A stretch of DNA of 64,000 bases from Burkholderiales bacterium (GCA_016702555.1 JADJDV010000003.1:124001-188000); one strand, 5' to 3'; counted from the stretch's first letter, positions 52,790-62,593 are shown. Notes: a model not told the origin generated them from the sequence alone. A program made the numbers and translations.

Positions 52790-53275
52790 ATGAGCCAGCC
52801 CGTCATCCAGGACATCGGCCCCCAGCCCAACGCCTTCGACATCGAAAACGCCACCAAGGACAATGCCAACTACCGCGCCGTCGCCTGGAGCGGTAAGTAT
52901 CTGCAGGTCACGCTGATGTCCATCGAACCCGGCCAATCCATCGGCCTGGAAGTGCACCCCGACACCGACCAGTTCCTGCGCCTGGACGCGGGCCAGGGCA
53001 AGTGCAAGATGGGCCCGAGCAAAGACAAGCTGACTTTCGAGCAGAACGTCGAAGACGGCTGGTGCATCACCGTGCCCGCCGGCACCTGGCACGACGTCAT
53101 CAACACCGGCGACCAGCCGCTGCGCCTGTACGCCATCTACGCACCGGTGCACCATGCGGCGGGCAAGGTGCACGCCACTTTTGAGGACGCCGAGCGCGAC
53201 GAGGACAGCGGCGGTGACGAGCCGCCAGCATGGTCGGTGCAGCCGCCGAGCACCAAGCCGGACCAACACGCCTGA
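52790..53275 (+). CDS. Cupin-domain protein
   Basis: A 161-residue cupin. Motif 1 (GLEVHPDTDQFLRLDAGQG) has the His/Asp/Gln pattern and motif 2 (PAGTWHDVINTGDQPLRLY) has the second histidine. Similar small cupins are annotated as mannose-6-phosphate isomerase-like, but the substrate is unknown. An AAGGAG ribosome site precedes the ATG. The C-terminal 30 residues are acidic and Pro-rich. Confidence 0.85.
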   Translation: MSQPVIQDIGPQPNAFDIENATKDNANYRAVAWSGKYLQVTLMSIEPGQSIGLEVHPDTDQFLRLDAGQGKCKMGPSKDKLTFEQNVEDGWCITVPAGTWHDVINTGDQPLRLYAIYAPVHHAAGKVHATFEDAERDEDSGGDEPPAWSVQPPSTKPDQHA

Positions 53276-53332
53276 GCCTGTCCGGCGGCAAGACAGGCAA
53301 GCGCGGCACTGCAAGCCGCGCTCGTTTGATCG

Positions 53333-54036
53333 TCAGGCGAGCGCCGCCTCCAGCGCCGCGTCGACATGCAATGCCAGGGTGTCGAACATCGGCAGCGTCG
53401 GGCGGTCCTCCTGGGCGATCAGCAATGGAATCTCCGTGCAAGCCAGGATCATTCCCTGTGCACCGCGATCCGCCATGGCGTCGATGACCTTCAGGTAGGA
53501 CGCCTTGGCTTCTGCGCTGAAGACGCCCTTGCACAGCTCGTCACAGATGATGCGATCGACGAGGTCCTGCTCCTCCGCAGTCGGAACGATGGCCTCGACC
53601 CCTTGCTGCCGACACCGCTGCTTCATGTAGTCGGCCGGCAGGACGGGCTTCGTGCCCAGCAGACCGACCCGGCCAAGGCCTCGGGCGCGAATCGCGGCGG
53701 CCGTGGGGTCGGCGATGTGCAGGAACGGCATGCGCACGCCCGCACAGAACTCATCCGCGACCCGGTGCAGGGAATTGGAAACACACAAAAAGAGATCGGC
53801 GCCGCCAAGTTCCAGCGCCATTGCGCGATCGGCCAGGTGGGCGGCCATTTCTGCCCACGGGCCTTTGCGGACGCACTCCTCGCTGAAGGCGAAGTTCATC
53901 AAGGTGAGGATCAACTCGGCCGTGTTCCAGCCACCCAGGCGCGCGTTGGCGGCCTTGTCCAAGCGGGCGTAATACACCGCCGTGGCCTGATCGTTCGATC
54001 CGCCAACACGCCGATCCGCTTGATGCGCTTGACCAT
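53333..54036 (-). pseudogene. Asp/Glu racemase-family gene with frameshift
   Basis: From the ATG at 54036 the protein starts MVKRIKRIGVL and then leaves frame; the following GGSNDQATAVYYARL and the rest to 53333 continue in another frame. Inserting one G near 54003 (GTTGGCGG to GTTGGGCGG) would restore RIGVLGGSND, the expected start of this family. The catalytic region FLCVSNSLHRVAD and the second site LACTEIPLLI are intact; the first cysteine is exchanged for a serine-rich CVSN form. Either a recent pseudogene or a one-base sequence error. Confidence 0.8.
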
Positions 54037-54073
54037 GAGATTCGCCTCGCAAGAAAACCAGTGATTCGGAACA

Positions 54074-55321
54074 TCATCGCTTAGGGGTGTCACCCGCCCC
54101 GAACCGCTTCATCAACTCCCCCTGCACGGCCGCCGGCGCAAGCTTTTGCCCGGCCTTCTCATGTGCAAACGCTTCCGCCGCCAGCGCGTCGTCGTGGAAC
54201 TTGCGGTACAGGCGCCGCAACTGCTCCTCATCGGCGTAACCCAGCTCCACCCGCTCGTCGATGCGGCCGGCGCGAACCAGCGCAGGATCAAGCCGCTCGA
54301 CGTGGTTGGTGGTCATGAACAGCACCGTGCCCTCTTGCGTCGCCACGCCGTCGAGTGCGTTCAAGAAGCCGCTGAATGAGAGCTTGACCTGCGCATGCGC
54401 CGCGTCGCGCTCGCGAAAGAAGGCGTCCACGTCCTCGATCAGCAGCAGCGAGCGCTGCGGCACCGAGGCCAGCAGGGTGTGGATCTTCTCGTCGGTGACC
54501 ACCGGGCTGGCCAGACTGAGCGTGCACACGTTCAGGCGCAACTCGCTGGCCAGCGCCGTGACCAGCGAGGTCTTGCCGGTGCCGGGCGGGCCGTACAGCA
54601 GGTAGCCGCGCCGCCAGGGGATACCCAATTGCGCGTAACGTTCGCGGCTGTCGAAGAAACGCTCCAGGTCGGCCAGCAGCGCCTCACCCTGCCCCGCCTT
54701 CAGCACGACGGATGACAGCGGCCGGCGCGAGCCCAGCCGCGCGCGCATCCAGTCGCCGCCGTGGAAGGGGTTGGGAATGTAGACCGACAGCGTGTCGGTC
54801 TCGCGCGCCGCGCGGGCGTCGATGGCGTCTTGCAAGAAAACCTGCAGGCGCGCGGGCGAGCGGCCGAACTGCGACAGGCTGACTTTCTCGAACACCGCCT
54901 GCGCCACCTGCAGGTCGCGCCGGATCCATAGCCAACGGCCGTCAAGCCGCAGGATGTGCAAGCCCTCGCCCGGCGACAGGTAGGCGCGCGGCGGCTGGCC
55001 GTTGCGCAGGTCGTCGTCCAGGCTCTGGTAGGCCGAGCCCTGGCGCACGCTGCGCGCGGTGAACTGGTTGACCCCACGCAGCCGGGGGTGCGTGTCCATG
55101 TACTCGATGAACGCGCTGAACAGAAACTCGTCGCGCGAATCCACGGTGAGCGTGCTGATGAAGAAACGCCTGGCCCAGCTGATGGCCAGGCCTGGCACAT
55201 CCTTCAGCCAGTAAGCCAACGCACCGGCCGCAGCCAGCAGCGCCGCCTGCAGCGCGGGTTGCGAGAACAAGGTCGAGGTGGCGTCCAAGTGGGTTGGCGG
55301 GCAACAGTGGGTGGAAGTCAA
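54074..55321 (-). CDS. BCS1-like AAA ATPase
   Basis: A 415-residue AAA protein. A membrane helix near residues 24-42 and a BCS1-N-like region (residues about 45-220) precede an AAA domain with Walker A YGPPGTGKTS, Walker B LLIEDVDAFF and the arginine finger in ALVRAGRIDERVELGY. Mitochondrial BCS1 translocates the Rieske protein; the bacterial relatives have unknown roles. It stands alone between the racemase-like gene and xerD. Confidence 0.85.
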   Translation of the reverse strand: MTSTHCCPPTHLDATSTLFSQPALQAALLAAAGALAYWLKDVPGLAISWARRFFISTLTVDSRDEFLFSAFIEYMDTHPRLRGVNQFTARSVRQGSAYQSLDDDLRNGQPPRAYLSPGEGLHILRLDGRWLWIRRDLQVAQAVFEKVSLSQFGRSPARLQVFLQDAIDARAARETDTLSVYIPNPFHGGDWMRARLGSRRPLSSVVLKAGQGEALLADLERFFDSRERYAQLGIPWRRGYLLYGPPGTGKTSLVTALASELRLNVCTLSLASPVVTDEKIHTLLASVPQRSLLLIEDVDAFFRERDAAHAQVKLSFSGFLNALDGVATQEGTVLFMTTNHVERLDPALVRAGRIDERVELGYADEEQLRRLYRKFHDDALAAEAFAHEKAGQKLAPAAVQGELMKRFGAGDTPKR

Positions 55322-55401
55322 ATGCCGTCCGATGCCGGTAACGCAAAGCGGCCCGGAGTGCGCAGCCGATCATTGTGCGCCAGCGCGGGTCGCGCTGGCG
55401 C

Positions 55402-56304
55402 CTAGCCGCGCGGATGGTGCTGCGCGTGCAGACTCTTCAGTCGCTGGCGCGCGACGTGCGTGTAAATGGTGGTGGTCGAGATGTCGGCGTGGCCCAGCAG
55501 CAGTTGCACCGCGCGCAGATCGGCGCCGTGGTTCAGCAGGTGGGTGGCAAAGGCGTGGCGCAGCGTGTGCGGCGACAGCGGCGTCGTGATGCCGGCCTGG
55601 CGCGCGTAGCGCTTGACCAGGTTCCAGAACATCACGCGCGACATCGCGGTGCCGGGCGTGCGGCCCGCGCCGGTGACGAACAGGTCGTCGGTCTGGCGCA
55701 GGTGCAGGATCTGCGGCCGGCCCTCGCGCAGATAGCGCTGCAGCCACTCGCGCGCCAGCTCACCAAAGGGCACCAGGCGCTCCTTGCTGCCCTTGCCCAT
55801 CACCCGCAGCACGCCTTCGTTGAGGCCGATGTGGAAGGTTTTCAGCGCCACCAGTTCGCTCACGCGCAGGCCGCTGGCGTACATCAGCTCCAGCATGGTG
55901 CGGTCGCGCAGGCCCAGCGGGGTGTCGGTGTCGGGCGCGGCCAGCAGCGCCTCGACCTGCGCTTCGCTCAGGGTCTTGGGCACGCGCAGCGGCTGCCTGG
56001 CGGTGAGCAGCCGCAGCGTCGGATCGACCTCGATCAGGCGCTCGCGCAGCGCCCAGCGGAAGTAACGCTTGAACACCGTCAGGCGCCGGTTGGCCGAGGT
56101 GGCCTTGCCGCGCGCGCGCGCGGCCATGTAGCCGTTCAGGTGCTGCTCCTGCGTCTGCGGCAGCGTGATGCCGTGCTCGGCGGCAAGCCAGCCGGCGTAC
56201 AGCGCCAGGTCGCGCCGATACGCCGCCAGCGTGTTGAATGAGAGGCCGTCCTCCAGCCACAGGGCGTCGATGAAGGGGTCGATGGCGGGATCGGCGGCGG
56301 TCAC
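55402..56304 (-). CDS. xerD: XerD tyrosine recombinase
   Basis: A 300-residue tyrosine recombinase with an N-terminal SAM-like core-binding domain and the catalytic residues Arg (SGLRVSEL), Lys (GKGSKER), HxxR (SPHTLRHAF), His (LLGHADIS) and Tyr (TTTIYTHV). Size and sequence fit XerD, which resolves chromosome dimers at dif with XerC. GTG at 56304 is chosen; an ATG at 56331 would add nine residues. Confidence 0.92.
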   Translation of the reverse strand: MTAADPAIDPFIDALWLEDGLSFNTLAAYRRDLALYAGWLAAEHGITLPQTQEQHLNGYMAARARGKATSANRRLTVFKRYFRWALRERLIEVDPTLRLLTARQPLRVPKTLSEAQVEALLAAPDTDTPLGLRDRTMLELMYASGLRVSELVALKTFHIGLNEGVLRVMGKGSKERLVPFGELAREWLQRYLREGRPQILHLRQTDDLFVTGAGRTPGTAMSRVMFWNLVKRYARQAGITTPLSPHTLRHAFATHLLNHGADLRAVQLLLGHADISTTTIYTHVARQRLKSLHAQHHPRG

Positions 56305-56395
56305 GTGGCGACGATACCAAAGCCGGCGCACCGCCCCACAAGAAGACCCGCCGGGCGGGGCGCCACGGCGGGTTTCGTGGCTTGAGCGATAGCGC

Positions 56396-57364
56396 TTACT
56401 GCAGCGTCAGCTTCTGCTTGGCCACGACCTGCTTGTACACGGCCAGTTCGTCCTTGATCTGCTGGGCGAACTGCTCGGGCGTGTTGGCGATGATGAAGGA
56501 ACCGGTGTCCTCGATGCGCTTCTTCACCGCCGCGTCTTCCAGCACCTTCTTGGTCGCGGCGTTGACCTTGTCGACGATGTCCTTGGGCGTGCCCTTGGGC
56601 GCCAGGATGCCGTAGTAGGCCATGCGGTTGACCGGTTCCAGACCCACTTCCTTGAAGGTCGGCACGTTGGGCAAATCGGCCAGGCGCTGCGGCGCGGCCA
56701 CCACCAGCGGCACCAGCCGACCCGACTTGATGAAGGGCAGCGACGAAGGCACGTTGTCGAAGATGATCGGCACCTGGCCCGCCACCACGTCGTTCAGCGC
56801 CGGGCCGGCGCCGCGGTAGGGGATGTGGGTCACGAACAGACCGGCCAGGCTTTTCCACAGCTCGGTCTGCAGGTGACCAATGCCGCCGGTGCCGGACGAG
56901 GCGTAGGAAAACTGACCCGGCGACTTCTTCAGCAGGTCGACGAAGCTCTTGTAGTCCTTGGCCGGAAAGCTCGGGTTCACCGCGATCAGGTTGGGCGTGG
57001 CGGCGATGTTGATGACGGGTACGAAGTCGGTCACCGGGTCATAGGTGATCTTCGTGTTGATGGCCGGGTTGGCGGCGGTGGTGGACACCGTGGCCACGCT
57101 CAGCGTGTAGCCGTCCGGCGCGGCGCGCGCCGCCTCGGCAGCGCCGATGATGCCGCCGGCGCCCGCCTTGTTGTCGACCACCACGGCCTGGCCCAGCGCC
57201 TTGCCCAGCGGGTCGGCCACCACGCGCGCGATGATGTCGGTGGTGCCGCCGGGCGCAAACGGCACGATCAGCCGGATCGGTTTGGCGGGATAGGTGGCCT
57301 GCGCGAAGGTGCCGCTGGCGGTCAGGGTGGCGGCGGCAAGAGCGATCAGGTGGCGACGCTGCAT
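56396..57364 (-). CDS. Bug/TctC-family solute-binding protein 2
   Basis: A 322-residue Bug receptor. Signal peptide to about residue 22 (TFAQA), then YPAKPIRLIVPFAPGGTTDIIAR and VVVDNKAGAGGIIGA, the hallmark start of this family. The ligand is probably a carboxylate. It is divergent from the AEC transporter gene, with no other partner. Confidence 0.9.
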   Translation of the reverse strand: MQRRHLIALAAATLTASGTFAQATYPAKPIRLIVPFAPGGTTDIIARVVADPLGKALGQAVVVDNKAGAGGIIGAAEAARAAPDGYTLSVATVSTTAANPAINTKITYDPVTDFVPVINIAATPNLIAVNPSFPAKDYKSFVDLLKKSPGQFSYASSGTGGIGHLQTELWKSLAGLFVTHIPYRGAGPALNDVVAGQVPIIFDNVPSSLPFIKSGRLVPLVVAAPQRLADLPNVPTFKEVGLEPVNRMAYYGILAPKGTPKDIVDKVNAATKKVLEDAAVKKRIEDTGSFIIANTPEQFAQQIKDELAVYKQVVAKQKLTLQ

Positions 57365-57485
57365 GAATATCTCTCCTTGGGTAACTGGTCGATGAAGCGT
57401 GGGGAGCCCGCATCCTAAACGCCTGGCTGCGCCGCAAGACCGCCAATCGCTGCGGAATAACCCTGAGCCCGGGCATGAAATCGCT

Positions 57486-58412
57486 ATGCTCGTGCCGGTG
57501 AACTACGCCCAGATCCTGTTCCCGGACTTCTCGCTGATCCTGATCGGCTACCTGCTGTGCCGTCACACCGCGCTCAACCGGTCGGTGTGGGACTCGGTCG
57601 AGATGCTGGTGTACTATTTTCTGTTCCCGGTGCTGCTGTTTCACTCCATCGCGCGCTCCCCGCTCGACCTGGGCGCCGCCTCCAGCCTGATGGCGGCTGG
57701 CCTGGCGATGGGCGTCAGCGGCATTGCGCTGGCCTACCTGCTGCCGCACCTGCCCGGCCTGCGCCAGCGCATCGACCGGCGCGAGCACGCCGCCAGCGCG
57801 CAGATCGCGTTCCGCTTCAACTCCTTCATCGGTCTGGCGCTGGCCGAGCGCCTGGGCGGCGCGCAGGGCCTGCAACTGATCGCGGTCCTGATTGGCGTCT
57901 GCGTGCCGCTGTTCAACGTCGCCGCCGTGTGGCCGATGGCGCGCCACGGCCAGCGCGGCTTCGTCAGTGAGATCGTGCGCAACCCGCTGATCATCGCCAC
58001 CGCCTCGGGCCTGATCGCCAATCTGGTCGGTTTCACGATCCCCACCTGGCTGGCCCCCACGGTGTCGCGCATCGGCATGGCCTCGATCGCGCTCGGTCTG
58101 ATGACCGCCGGCGCCGGCCTGCAGGCGCGCGCGCTGACGCAGGGCAAGGTGCTGGGCGTCAGCGTGCTGGCGATCCGCCACCTGCTGCTGCCGCTGGTGG
58201 CCTGGTTGCTGGCGCAGCTGTTTGGACTCGGCGCACTGGAGACCACCGTGCTGCTGATCTTCTCCGCCCTGCCGGCCTCGTCCAGCAGCTACGTGCTGGC
58301 CGTGCGCATGGGCTACAACGGCCCTTACGTGGCCGGGCTGGTGACGCTGTCGACCCTGCTCGCCGTGGCCAGCCTGCCCTTCGCCCTGGGCGTGCTGGGC
58401 GGTACGCCGTAG
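57486..58412 (+). CDS. AEC-family (auxin efflux carrier-like) transporter
   Basis: A 308-residue membrane protein with about ten helices in two inverted halves. Typical features are NYAQILFPDFSLILIGYLL, the central RNPLIIATASGLIANLVGFTIP and the C-terminal SALPASSSSYVLA motif. Members export or import malate, malonate or other anions. The start at 57486 is chosen because the longer frame has no membrane-type sequence. Confidence 0.86.
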   Translation: MLVPVNYAQILFPDFSLILIGYLLCRHTALNRSVWDSVEMLVYYFLFPVLLFHSIARSPLDLGAASSLMAAGLAMGVSGIALAYLLPHLPGLRQRIDRREHAASAQIAFRFNSFIGLALAERLGGAQGLQLIAVLIGVCVPLFNVAAVWPMARHGQRGFVSEIVRNPLIIATASGLIANLVGFTIPTWLAPTVSRIGMASIALGLMTAGAGLQARALTQGKVLGVSVLAIRHLLLPLVAWLLAQLFGLGALETTVLLIFSALPASSSSYVLAVRMGYNGPYVAGLVTLSTLLAVASLPFALGVLGGTP

Positions 58413-58694
58413 CTGCGCCGGCACCGGCGCGCTGCACCGGGCGGCGCCCGGACTGGCGCCAAAAAATCCTTGCGGAATGAGGGCTTGCGACCGAGTTCGA
58501 ATGCGTGAGCGCGAATCACGGCGCTCGTCACCACAATCTGAGACAACGCATCGAATAATGCCTTCAATCCCTTGTCAGCAAACGAATTTTTTATTCGTCG
58601 CGGTTGACATGCTGGACATTCGCTACAAAAATAGCAGCATCCTCAGATGCCACGGCTGCGTTTCGTGCTCCAACGACTCAGGAATCCCCCCGCT

Positions 58695-59786
58695 TCAGCG
58701 CCCCAGCGCCCAACGCACGTGCTCGCGCACGATATCGCTGGGGTGCTCGGCGCGCGTCTGCAGCGCGCGCCGCAGCCCATCGCGGCCCCGGTCGTCCGCT
58801 GGCAGCGCGGCCAGCGCATTGCCCAGCGCGATGGCGATGTTGCGCAGCCAGCGCTCATGCCCGATGCGGCGGATCGGGCTGCCTTCGGTGCGGCGCAGGA
58901 ACTCGTCCTCGCTCCAGCCAAACAGCTCGACCAGCGTGCTGCCGCTCATGCCTTCACGCGCATCGAAGTCGGGCAGCGTGCTGCGGCCGGCGTACTTGTT
59001 CCACGGGCAGACCGTCTGGCAGTCGTCGCAACCGTAGATCCGGTTGCCGATCAGCGGCCGCAGCTCTTCGTCGATCGAGCCGTGGTGCTCGATGGTCAGG
59101 TAGGAGATGCAGCGGCGCGCGTCCAGCCGGTACGGCGCCACGATGGCGCCGGTGGGGCAGATGTCGATGCAGGCCTGGCAGCGGCCGCAGTGGTCGCCCA
59201 CCGGCGCCGTGGGCGGCAAGGCCAGATCCAGGTAGATCTCGCCCAGGAAGAACATCGAGCCGCCTTCGCGCGACAGCACCAGCGTGTGCTTGCCGCGCCA
59301 GCCCTGGCCGCTGCGCGCGGCCAGCTCGGCCTCCAGCACCGGCGCCGAATCGGAGAACACGCGGTGGCCGAACGGGCCGATCTCGGCCGCGATGCGGTCC
59401 TGCAGCTTTTGCAGCCGCCCGCGCACCACCTTGTGGTAGTCGCGGCCGCGGGCGTAGACCGACACGATGCCCTCGTGCGGGCGTGTCAGCCGCGCCAGCT
59501 CGGCGTCCTGCCAGTCGGGCAGGGTGGCACGCGGCAGGTAATCCATGCGCGCGGTGATCACGCTCACCGTGCCCGGCACCAGCTCGGCCGGGCGGGCGCG
59601 CTTCAGGCCATGCGCGGCCATGTAATCCATGCTGCCGTGGAACCCGGCCGCCAGCCACTGCATCAGACCCGGCTCGGCGGCCGACAGATCGACATCGGCC
59701 ACACCCACTTGCGAAAATCCGAGTTCCCGCGCCCAGGCACCCACGCGGGACCACAGAACCTGAACATCAAAGGGTGCGTCATGCAC
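58695..59786 (-). CDS. queG: QueG, epoxyqueuosine reductase
   Basis: A 363-residue cobalamin-dependent QueG. Two [4Fe-4S] motifs are seen: CGRCQACIDICP and CDDCQTVCPWNK. The N-terminal RARPAELVPGTVSVI and SVYARGRDYHKV segments bind the cofactor. It carries out the last step of queuosine formation in tRNA. The start is GTG at 59786 (or 59792), so its 5' end overlaps that of divergent tsaE by about 6 bases. Confidence 0.92.
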   Translation of the reverse strand: MHDAPFDVQVLWSRVGAWARELGFSQVGVADVDLSAAEPGLMQWLAAGFHGSMDYMAAHGLKRARPAELVPGTVSVITARMDYLPRATLPDWQDAELARLTRPHEGIVSVYARGRDYHKVVRGRLQKLQDRIAAEIGPFGHRVFSDSAPVLEAELAARSGQGWRGKHTLVLSREGGSMFFLGEIYLDLALPPTAPVGDHCGRCQACIDICPTGAIVAPYRLDARRCISYLTIEHHGSIDEELRPLIGNRIYGCDDCQTVCPWNKYAGRSTLPDFDAREGMSGSTLVELFGWSEDEFLRRTEGSPIRRIGHERWLRNIAIALGNALAALPADDRGRDGLRRALQTRAEHPSDIVREHVRWALGR

Positions 59787-60279
59787 AGTCACGTCGGCAT
59801 TGTAGAAAGCCCGCCCGCGGCCAGGCTGCACTGGCGCAGCGAGGACGACACCGCCGCCTTCGCCGCCCGGCTGGCCGCCCTGCCCGGCCTGCGCCAGGCC
59901 TTTATTGAACTGCAGGGCGAACTTGGCGCCGGCAAGACCACCTTCGTGCGCCACCTGCTGCGCGCGCTGGGCGTCACCGGCCGCATCAAAAGCCCGACCT
60001 ACGCCGTGGTCGAGCCGCACGAGGCGCCGACGGCTCGCCATCTGGCACTTCGACTTCTACCGTTTCAACGACCCGCGCGAGTGGGAAGACGCCGGTTTCC
60101 GCGACCTGTTCGCCGCCCCCGGCCTGAAGCTGGCCGAATGGCCCGAGAAAGCTGCCGGCCTGCTGCCGGCGCCCGACCTTCGGCTGCGGATCGAGTCGCA
60201 GGAAGACGGCACGCGCCGGGTCGAGCTGCAGGCACCCACCGAGGCCGGCGCGCGGCTGCTCAAGGAGTTGGGCGCATGA
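59781..60279 (+). pseudogene. tsaE: TsaE, t6A synthesis ATPase, with frameshift
   Basis: The N-terminal half has the P-loop ELGAGKTTFVRHLL and KSPTYAVVEPH. Near 60025 the frame is lost; the second half (LAIWHFDFYRFNDPREWEDAGF...) continues one frame off to the TGA at 60279. Two bases appear to be missing around GAGGCGCCGACGGCTCG, both at C or G runs (CCC to CC, GGG to GG). TsaE is normally essential for N6-threonylcarbamoyladenosine formation, so a sequence error is likelier than a true pseudogene. It overlaps amiC by 4 bases. Confidence 0.85.
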
Positions 60280-61706
60280 CGGCGCGCACTCCACGCGCTG
60301 CGGACCTGCAGCGGCGCCGTCTGCTGCAGGGCGGCACCCTGGTGCTGCTGCTCGGCCGCCAGCACCTCGCACACGGCGCCAGCATTCTCGCGGTGCGCCT
60401 GTGGCCGGCCGAGGACTACACGCGCATCACGCTCGAATCCGACACCGCCCTGCACGCCACCCACCGCATGATCGGCTCGCCGCCGCGGCTGGCGGTGGAC
60501 ATCGACGGGCTCGAACTGAACCCGACCCTGCGCGAACTGGTCGCCAAGGTGCGCTCAACCGACCCCAACATCGCCGGCATCCGCGTCGGCCAGAACGCCC
60601 CTGGCGTGGTGCGGCTGGTGGTTGACCTCAAGCACGACATCAAACCGCAGGTGTTCGCGCTCAGCCCGGTCGCCGCCTACCAGCACCGACTGGTATTCGA
60701 CCTCTACCCCGCCAACCCGGTCGATCCGCTCGAAGCCCTGATCGCCGAACGCATGCGCGATCTGGGCGGCGGCGCGCCGGCGCCAGAAGCGACACCCAGC
60801 GAGACCATCGACTCGCTCGGCGACCTGATCGCGCGCCAGATCGAGCGCTCCAACGCCATGAACCGGCGCCCGGACGACCAGGTGGCACGCGCCCCGGCAG
60901 CGCCGCGGCCGCGCACCGCGCCGGCGCCAGCCAGCCCCGCCATCGTCCAAGGCAATGCCCAGAGCAGCGTGCCCGGCGCGACCGACCGACTGATCATCGT
61001 CGCACTCGATCCCGGCCACGGTGGCGAAGACCCCGGCGCCATCGGCCCCGGCGGCACACACGAGAAAGACGTGGTGCTGCAGGTGGCGCTGAAGCTGCGC
61101 GACCGCATCAACAACACCACCGTGGGCGGCAACCCGATGCGCGCCTTCCTCACGCGCGACGGCGACTTCTTCGTGCCACTGGCCACGCGGGTCGAGAAAG
61201 CGCGGCGCGTCGGCGCCGACCTGTTCATCAGCATCCACGCCGACGCCTTCATGCGGCCCGAGGCGCGCGGCGCCAGCATTTACGCGCTGTCCGAGCGCGG
61301 CGCCTCCAGCACCGCTGCACGCTGGCTGGCCGACAAGGAAAACGCAGCCGACCGCATCGGCGGCGTCAACGTCAACGCCAAGGACGCGCTGGTGCAGCGC
61401 ACGTTGCTGGACATGAGCACCACCGCGCAGATCCGCGACAGCCTGCGCCTGGGCGACGCCATGCTCGGCCACATCGGCAGCGTCGGCCGCCTGCACAAGC
61501 GCAACGTCGAGCGCGCCAACTTCGCCGTGCTGCGCTCGCCCGACATCCCCAGCGTGCTGGTGGAAACCGCCTTCATCAGCAACCCCGAGGAAGAGCGCAA
61601 GCTGCGCAGCGAGGCCTACCAGAACGATCTGGCCAACGCGCTCATCAGCGGCATCCAGAAATACTTCGCCGCCAATCCGCCGCTGGCGCGCAGTCGGCAG
61701 GTCTAA
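60276..61706 (+). CDS. amiC: AmiC-like N-acetylmuramoyl-L-alanine amidase
   Basis: A 476-residue amidase with a twin-arginine-like signal (RRRLLQGGTLVLLLG), an AMIN domain (about 40-140) and an Amidase_3 zinc domain (LDPGHGGEDPGA, the Glu in KDV, SIHADAF, and VETAFISNPEEE). It splits peptidoglycan at the septum during cell separation. The start is ATG at 60276, overlapping tsaE by ATGA. Confidence 0.93.
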   Translation: MTARTPRAADLQRRRLLQGGTLVLLLGRQHLAHGASILAVRLWPAEDYTRITLESDTALHATHRMIGSPPRLAVDIDGLELNPTLRELVAKVRSTDPNIAGIRVGQNAPGVVRLVVDLKHDIKPQVFALSPVAAYQHRLVFDLYPANPVDPLEALIAERMRDLGGGAPAPEATPSETIDSLGDLIARQIERSNAMNRRPDDQVARAPAAPRPRTAPAPASPAIVQGNAQSSVPGATDRLIIVALDPGHGGEDPGAIGPGGTHEKDVVLQVALKLRDRINNTTVGGNPMRAFLTRDGDFFVPLATRVEKARRVGADLFISIHADAFMRPEARGASIYALSERGASSTAARWLADKENAADRIGGVNVNAKDALVQRTLLDMSTTAQIRDSLRLGDAMLGHIGSVGRLHKRNVERANFAVLRSPDIPSVLVETAFISNPEEERKLRSEAYQNDLANALISGIQKYFAANPPLARSRQV

Positions 61707-61884
61707 GGTGTGTTGGCGCACAACGTGCATCCGACACCCGAAAACCAGCGCCGTTTGAACAAGAACGTCGCGTGAAATCGGTTCTGTCCGACAACCAAAA
61801 CGCGCGTTGACGCGTTAAATCAGGGCTGGCGGATAGGAGCCACCTCTTTGAAGCCAGTTTTTTGCAAGTTCTCCTCCAATATTT

Positions 61885-61915
61885 GGCCGGCGCCCGCAAA
61901 GCACCGGCCTTTTTC
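61885..61915 (+). terminator. Intrinsic terminator after amiC
   Basis: GGCCGG/CCGGCC stem (61885-61890, 61904-61909) with a 13-base loop, followed by TTTTTC. It lies in the 227-bp gap between amiC and the convergent dedA-like gene, in which nothing else is evident. Confidence 0.75.
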
Positions 61916-61933
61916 TTGGAGGCGACGACGCGC

Positions 61934-62593
61934 TCAGCCGGCCACGGCGCCCTGCTTATCGGCGCGCCCGGCCTTCCAGCCGCCGTAGATGGCGATCAGA
62001 CCCGGCACGAGGATCAGCGCCCAGATGATCTTGCTCAGGTTGGCCTGCACCCACGGCAGGTTGCCGAACACATAGCCGGCCGTCACGATGCCCAGCACCC
62101 AGATCAGCGCGCCGGTGACGTTGAAGAAGGTGAACCGGCCGCGCGCCATCTCCGCCACACCGGCCACGAAGGGCACGAAGGTGCGGATGAAGGGCATGAA
62201 GCGCGCCAGAATCACGGTGACGCCGCCGTAGCGCTCGTAAAACGCATGCGCCTGGTCGAAGGCACGGCGGTTGAAGAAGCGCGAGTTCTCCCACTGGAAC
62301 ACCTTGGGCCCGAAATACCGGCCGATGCTGTAGTTGCACTGGTCGCCCAGAATCGCCGCCACCAGCAGCACGGCGCAGGCAATGGGGTAGCTGATCAGCC
62401 CCGCCCCGGCGAGCGCCCCCACCACGAACAGCAGCGAATCGCCGGGCAGAAACGGCATCACCACCACGCCGGTTTCCACAAACACGATTAGGAACAGCAG
62501 CGCGTACACCCACGCGCCGTACTGCGCGACGAAGGCGCCCAGGTACTTGTCGACGTGCAGGATGAAATCGACCAGTTGCATCACGATGTCCAT
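61934..62593 (-). CDS. DedA-family membrane protein
   Basis: A 219-residue DedA (SNARE-associated) protein with the typical FVETGVVVMPFLPGDSLLF, GDQCNYSIGRYFG and RFMPFIRTFVPFVAG segments. The family flips or recycles lipid carriers such as undecaprenyl phosphate. Five to six helices. Convergent to amiC. Confidence 0.9.
   Translation of the reverse strand: MDIVMQLVDFILHVDKYLGAFVAQYGAWVYALLFLIVFVETGVVVMPFLPGDSLLFVVGALAGAGLISYPIACAVLLVAAILGDQCNYSIGRYFGPKVFQWENSRFFNRRAFDQAHAFYERYGGVTVILARFMPFIRTFVPFVAGVAEMARGRFTFFNVTGALIWVLGIVTAGYVFGNLPWVQANLSKIIWALILVPGLIAIYGGWKAGRADKQGAVAG

Noticed and set aside
58413..58694. Minus-strand frame and possible promoter (TTGACA) between the AEC gene and queG
   Set aside because: The frame runs into the AEC gene and has no recognisable protein; the TTGACA lacks a good -10 at proper distance. 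I see no gene here.
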